Of a stretch of 64,000 nucleotides of DNA, positions 60,401 to 64,000 are shown one piece after another; positions within the stretch are counted from its first letter, which is position 1, and the number at the start of each line of letters is the position of its first letter. The stretch comes from Enoplosus armatus (Eukaryota; Chordata; Actinopteri; Centrarchiformes; Enoplosidae), in the NCBI RefSeq assembly GCF_043641665.1, contig NC_092192.1:19452478-19516477 (forward strand), written 5' to 3'. The notes under the pieces were generated by a model, which had not been told where the DNA came from, did no database searches, and saw only the letters and a list, made by a program, of their open reading frames with translations. The position numbers and the translations under genes are program-made.

Positions 60401-62210
60401 TAGTAGGTAGTCTGGTGTATTGAGCCACCAAGTCATTTTGTCATATATTACATTTTCCCTCCAGCAACAGATAAAGTTCCAGTCACCAAGCCACCCACTA
60501 CAACGACTGTTACCACAACTGCCCAGACAAAAGGTAACAATATTAAACTGATCCCTGCTTTGTAAACACAAAGACAGTAGGTTTCAATTTTGGACTGACC
60601 AGGCAACATTATAGCCTTTTATGCAATGATCAGCCATATAGATTTGATCAGAAAAGGCACTTCTACTCTACAATGATCTTCCTGTCTATTGATTCCTGTG
60701 CAGGCAAACCAGCCATTCGTGTGATGAATGGTAACAGTAGCTGCCAGGGTCGCGTGGAGGTCTTCTACAGAAATATTTGGGGGACGGTGTGTGATGATGA
60801 CTGGGACATGCCCAACGCCAACGTGGTGTGTAGGCAGCTTGGCTGTGGCCCGGCCATCGCGGCCAAGACCCAGGCCTACTTCGGGTACGGTTTGGGTCCG
60901 ATCCTGCTGGACAACGTGGAATGTAGCGGCTTTGAACCGGAGCTGTCCCAGTGCTTCCACCTGGGCTGGGGTCAGCACAACTGTGGCCATCATGAGGATG
61001 CTGGAGTTATCTGTTCACGTAAGACCTGACTGGACTTCTCTAACATCATGTGGGGCTAAAGCAGGCTCCATTGGGCATGCCTTTATGACATGAACATATA
61101 CAATACTGAACATAGGGAATGTCTGTATCACAAACCTCTATCGCAAGCCATCACTTCCCCTGGGAGCTCATACTTCCTTTTCATCCAGTCATCTGTGCCC
61201 GCCCTGCTGAGCTGTCCTGTTGCAATGCATGACTGTAGTACTCTGAGGAGGAGACAGCTCAGAGAGCATAAAAAATACAGTGGATGAGTCAAGGCACATC
61301 AGCGTCACTGCATGCCTGCAGGCCAAATTTCCCTTCTTTGAGGCTAAATCAAAAGCACATACAGACTCCTCTTTACTTAGATAGCACATCCTTGGTTTCC
61401 GGTTGATCGGAAAAAAATGATTATACATTGGTTTCTCAAGGCAGCGGTTTTTATTCAGTTCTCTCAAGTAATTCTTCCTTTAGCAGGTCGTTGGCAAAGG
61501 GGACATAATCTGTGCTTGACAATGAGGGATACAAGCATCAAAATCACAACAAAATCTCTGTATTGTGGAGCCAAACAAGAGGCTTCCTATATTGATAACT
61601 AGAGTAATTATAAGAGAGCCTTGTTATTGCTTTTGTGACTTGATATTCCCTGATGCATCACTTTGTTTTTTCTGCTTTCCTCTGCTTCCCTTAGCTTTTG
61701 AATACTACATTGCACATGGACGTGACTTTAAAGTAACAGAAAGGATACCCGCCACCACCACACAACCCTCTGAAGGTAGGTTAGATATATCTTCAGCCAG
61801 CTCAAAATCAACCCATTTCCATTTCTAGACTGGATCTCAAAAACAGCTAAGACTCTAGCTAAGAATTTATATGACTCTCCTTTGTTTGTGCAGGAACGGT
61901 GAGACTGGTTGACGGCCAGCACGAATGTGAGGGTCGGGTGGAGATGTACTCAAATTCTGGATGGGGCACGGTGTGCGATGACGCTTGGGACCTCCCCGAC
62001 GCTCAGGTCGTGTGTCGCCAACTGGGTTGCGGAGAGGCCACGGCGGCACGGGGAGAAGCTTTCTTCGGCCCCGGCACAGGAACAATCCTGCTGGACAATC
62101 TCAAGTGCAGCGGTGCGGAGGCCTCCCTGCAGGAGTGCTCCCATATATCCTGGAATGTGCACAACTGTGACCACTCTGAAGATGCTGGCGTCACCTGCTC
62201 ACTGTCGTGA
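54423..62210 (+). CDS. ssc4d: Scavenger receptor cysteine-rich group B protein with four SRCR domains (overall span)
   Basis: Eleven coding exons, all joined at phase 1, give 576 residues; human SSC4D (S4D-SRCRB) is 575. Order: short N-terminus, hydrophobic segment (about 15-37), SRCR1 (65-166), 23-residue linker, SRCR2 (188-293), 46-residue Thr/Pro-rich linker, SRCR3 (339-444), 27-residue linker, SRCR4 (471-576). Every SRCR domain has eight cysteines, the group B pattern, and each has WGTVCDDxW. Family members bind microbial and endogenous polyanions at the cell surface or in secretions. Four domains in these spacings fit SSC4D better than DMBT1, CD163 or SSC5D, but synteny was not tested. 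Coding sequence begins at 54445. Confidence 0.8.
54445..54559 (+). CDS. ssc4d: ssc4d exon: start codon and membrane segment
   Basis: Begins 22 bases after acceptor ttgcag, and a 5' UTR exon must lie upstream. ATG at 54445 opens [20 protein letters not shown] followed by [18 protein letters not shown]. The 23-residue hydrophobic run starts 14 residues in, preceded by Arg, Glu and two Cys, and has no obvious signal-peptidase site. A type II signal anchor is therefore as likely as a cleaved signal. Donor TCG|GTGAGT, phase 1. Confidence 0.82.
55391..55423 (+). CDS. ssc4d: ssc4d 33-nt exon (stalk)
   Basis: Acceptor attgcag, donor TCCA|GTGAGT, phase 1 on both sides. Encodes [11 protein letters not shown], a basic juxtamembrane stalk. 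The paired basic residues RR could be a proprotein-convertase cleavage site that would release the ectodomain. Confidence 0.75.
55941..56252 (+). repeat. Teleost dispersed repeat (GCTAACATGCTCAC family), copy 2
   Basis: Starts gccatgctagaggctctgtg like copy 1 (gccattctagaggccctgtg), then aacatgctcgcaatgacaat, aggggatcaccaaagtta, aatccacccaatagttgtag and a second ggggatcaccaaa unit. Part of the middle is deleted relative to copy 1. Inside an ssc4d intron. Confidence 0.75.
56451..56495 (+). CDS. ssc4d: ssc4d 45-nt exon (stalk)
   Basis: Acceptor cccttcag, donor CAAG|GTAAGC, phase 1 on both sides. Encodes [15 protein letters not shown]. The alternative acceptor five bases downstream would break the frame. 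This completes the stalk between membrane segment and SRCR1. Confidence 0.75.
57025..57327 (+). CDS. ssc4d: ssc4d exon: SRCR domain 1
   Basis: 303 nt, acceptor ttccaaag, donor AGAG|GTAAAG, phase 1. Starts [20 protein letters not shown], contains [20 protein letters not shown] and ends HYEDVGVTC. Eight cysteines (group B) and the Asp/Glu residues of the usual calcium site (DDDWD, YEDVG) are present. Confidence 0.95.
57451..57519 (+). CDS. ssc4d: ssc4d 69-nt linker exon 1
   Basis: Acceptor tgctag, donor TTAC|GTAAGT, phase 1 on both sides. Encodes 23 residues, [20 protein letters not shown] then SGL; polar, Pro-containing linker between SRCR1 and SRCR2. Same length as two later linker exons. 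Confidence 0.82.
57783..58022 (+). repeat. Teleost dispersed repeat (CCCCTCAGCTC / GCAGCTGTTTTCAGT family), copy 2
   Basis: gctgcactaatcagtatttc, ctcccctcagctccatggag and agcagggagctgttttcagt match copy 1 in order and spacing. Inside an ssc4d intron. Confidence 0.7.
59265..59579 (+). CDS. ssc4d: ssc4d exon: SRCR domain 2
   Basis: 315 nt, acceptor tttag, donor ACTG|GTACGC, phase 1. Starts [20 protein letters not shown], contains [20 protein letters not shown] and ends HHEDAGVTC. Eight cysteines. Confidence 0.95.
59685..59740 (+). repeat. Teleost dispersed repeat (GCTAACATGCTCAC family), fragment 3
   Basis: ccacagccatgctagcagct then ctggcaggttgtactt and agctaacatgctcac: the first 55 bases of the family only. 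Inside an ssc4d intron. Confidence 0.65.
60111..60179 (+). CDS. ssc4d: ssc4d 69-nt linker exon 2
   Basis: Acceptor cttcag, donor GAAG|GTATAC, phase 1. Encodes [20 protein letters not shown] then NTE; Thr/Pro-containing linker. Confidence 0.8.
60465..60533 (+). CDS. ssc4d: ssc4d 69-nt linker exon 3 (Thr-rich)
   Basis: Acceptor ccctccag, donor AAAG|GTAACA, phase 1. Encodes [20 protein letters not shown] then QTK, a mucin-like segment likely to carry O-glycans. Together with linker exon 2 it separates SRCR2 from SRCR3. Confidence 0.82.
60704..61018 (+). CDS. ssc4d: ssc4d exon: SRCR domain 3
   Basis: 315 nt, acceptor gtgcag, donor TCAC|GTAAGA, phase 1. Starts [20 protein letters not shown], contains [20 protein letters not shown] and ends HHEDAGVIC. 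Eight cysteines. NSS is a possible N-glycosylation site. It is the same length as the SRCR2 exon and close in sequence (YFGYGxGxxLLDNV in both), suggesting a fairly recent domain duplication. Confidence 0.95.
61695..61775 (+). CDS. ssc4d: ssc4d 81-nt linker exon 4
   Basis: Acceptor ccttag, donor GAAG|GTAGGT, phase 1. Encodes [20 protein letters not shown] then TTTQPSE, linking SRCR3 and SRCR4. It differs from the other linkers in its aromatic start. Confidence 0.8.
61894..62210 (+). CDS. ssc4d: ssc4d final exon: SRCR domain 4 and stop
   Basis: Acceptor gtgcag. Starts [20 protein letters not shown], contains [20 protein letters not shown] and ends [12 protein letters not shown] followed by TGA at 62208. 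Eight cysteines. The protein ends three residues after the last domain cysteine, so there is no C-terminal membrane segment; any membrane attachment must be N-terminal. Confidence 0.95.
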
Positions 62211-62405
62211 TTTCAGCAGAACCACACTCCCATCTCCACCATGGGTAGGACGTGGGCGTACCAACCTGGGACTTGTATACATTATGTAAATAACAGCTTT
62301 CACATTGCTGAAGGAATACTCCACCACCAACAACATACAAAATAACTAATATGACAGTATATGATTACATACTATAAAGTATCTATGCCTATTAAGCACT
62401 TTATA

Positions 62406-62411
62406 AATAAA
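62406..62411 (+). terminator. Polyadenylation signal of ssc4d
   Basis: First AATAAA after the stop, 196 bases downstream of the TGA. Further copies at 62774 and 62809 could give longer 3' UTRs. Confidence 0.5.
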
Positions 62412-62814
62412 TATATGATATAAAATACAGTGTACACAGTTTTTGTATTTGATAAACAAAGAAAAACAAAGCTTTTAACCATCTGTCTGTCTCCTTTTTT
62501 GCCCCAAAATTTTAAAATATTTACTGTACATGTGATTGTTTGTTAATTAATTGAGGTATACTGGAGGAAGTCCATCAGTTATTAATTATGTGGCTATGGG
62601 AGACATTTTTGTAGACTTCAGCTCAGCAACATTATAAATGGGACAACGTTACATACTACAAACCCCAAGAATGCAAGAAAACATCCATAAATAATTGTGT
62701 TATATCTTGTGAATATACAGTATCTCTCCATCTACAAAACGATGTGTTGCTTGTGTTCTGTAAACCATCATATAATAAATGTAACTAATAATCATTTACA
62801 TGTGACAAAATAAA

Positions 62815-64000
62815 TGTTCTTATTTTTTGGTAAATAGTATATTTTTGGTGTAAAAACAGAGAGGTTTGAATCAGTATCTGTATTTGTCGTTGTCCTAAAC
62901 ATGTGCGCATGGCTTTAATGTTTTATTCCTCTTCAGAGGCACATATAAATATGGCAACATCCACTAATTTGAAGTTGTTCAAGGGAGAAGATTTTGGAGA
63001 ATGCACCGCCCGGCAAAACAGGATGTCCTCATGTGCAGGAGAGAGTACGAGATTCAGAGTTGGTCTGTTTTACAGCAGGTTTTACACATTATTTTACTTT
63101 TCAAGCCATTTCCTTCCGTTAGTCATTTACTAATAGCAACAAGCTAGTTGTTGAGCTAATGCATCATGTTAGCTTAGTCAGTCCATGTAACAAAGAAAAA
63201 GAACAATATTGCTAACATCATTTAAGTTGATATGAAATTCTCAAATTAAATAAGCCAATTGCAATATAATAAAATCAAGTTAACTGACTGCACCCACGTC
63301 GGACAATAGCATACTAGCTAACAGTGGCCACTGTGGCAATAAGTGCTATTACAGGATAATGGTAAATGCTAAAATGCTAAAATGTAGTGCAATTGTAGCA
63401 AAAGTAGAGAATAAAGTCAGCAAAGTGATGAAGTCATGTCAGTATGTTGAACAGTATTCATTAATTAGGCATTAAGTTTGTGCTAACATTAGCTAAAATG
63501 AGCCACAATAAGATAATGGTCATTCCTGACCAAGTACAGCCTTGCTGCAAAACTCCTGAGTGTATTGAAATGAGCATGGGTGAAATAATAAGGTGTAATA
63601 AAACATCCTAATAGTTAATAGTGCCACAATAGTGCCACTGTATTAAAATATGTAAAAGAATATGAGAAAAGTAAACTGTAAAAGCAGCGAGAGGACATTT
63701 CTCTGTCCACTCAGGCTTGGTTTGTGCTGATTATACGCATTCTTGAGAAACCATACATAGTCATATTGCAATTTGTCCAAAGTAGAAGGAAAACTGTGCA
63801 AGCTGCCCAAGAAACTGTGTCTCCTGATACTCACAGCAACAACAGTCTGGATGATAGAGTGCTTTAAATTAGGCCCAAAGTGGTTAATATTCCTTTTTAA
63901 ATAATAATAATAATAAGTACATAAATATATACATATTTCAGTAAATTGTTGTAAAAAAGTATTTCATGATTTGGATCTCTTAAATCAGCAGGAATTAAGG
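62815..64000. other. Downstream flank of ssc4d
   Basis: AT-rich sequence with scattered gctaac and gctaaaatg words and an (AAT)n tract near 63900-63917. No coding signature. Confidence 0.5.

Noticed and set aside
57451..60533. The equal 69-nt exons as a repeat array of CRISPR or tandem type
   Set aside because: They are kilobases apart, differ in sequence and are bounded by splice sites.
54445..62210. Identification of the right gene as DMBT1-like, CD163-like or neurotrypsin
   Set aside because: There is no CUB, ZP, kringle or protease domain, only four SRCR domains, an N-terminal hydrophobic segment and 576 residues, which fits SSC4D best.
57037..62289. Alternative-frame ORFs over the SRCR exons on both strands
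   Set aside because: They overlap exons whose main frame gives complete 8-cysteine SRCR domains; the others are Trp/Thr-rich or Ala-rich shadows.

Overview
This window is vertebrate nuclear DNA, almost certainly from a ray-finned (percomorph-like) fish. Coding sequence is split into short exons with GT-AG borders. The introns carry (CA)n tracts and several dispersed repeat families I recognise as typical of teleosts. Two protein-coding genes account for nearly all the coding sequence. They point away from each other across about 10 kb of apparently gene-free DNA.

Left gene (minus strand, about 44.5 kb down to base 1, continuing off the left edge): tspoap1, also called bzrap1 or RIM-binding protein 1, an active-zone scaffold. 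I resolved 20 coding exons that join in one frame. In protein order they encode a RIMBP3-like N-terminal region (42.5-43.4 kb), an acidic linker, a long coiled-coil series (22.9 to 6.3 kb), a Ser/Thr-rich linker, SH3 domain 1, and three FN3 domains. From Met at 43366 this gives 1340 residues to the end of the 919-1070 exon, plus about 159 more in the leftmost exon. The two C-terminal SH3 domains known for this family would lie beyond the left edge. Details include a 21-nt microexon, a possible 33-nt in-frame microexon, a GC-AG intron, and an upstream ORF overlapping the first of two candidate starts.

Right gene (plus strand, 54.4-62.2 kb): a complete scavenger-receptor cysteine-rich (SRCR) group B gene, best matched to ssc4d (S4D-SRCRB). 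Eleven coding exons, all split at phase 1, give 576 residues: an N-terminal hydrophobic anchor and four 8-cysteine SRCR domains separated by short linkers. Three linker exons are each exactly 69 nt.

Between and inside the genes there are microsatellites, a 0.5-kb terminal-inverted-repeat element, a 5S-rRNA-like (SINE3-type) remnant, at least three copies of one teleost repeat family, two copies of another, and single copies of several more. I found no tRNA gene, miR-142 hairpin, CRISPR array or bacterial or viral gene. The most interesting observations are the RIMBP3-like N-terminal exon of tspoap1, its start-site and uORF arrangement, the microexons, and the microsatellite acting as the splice-acceptor tract of ssc4d.
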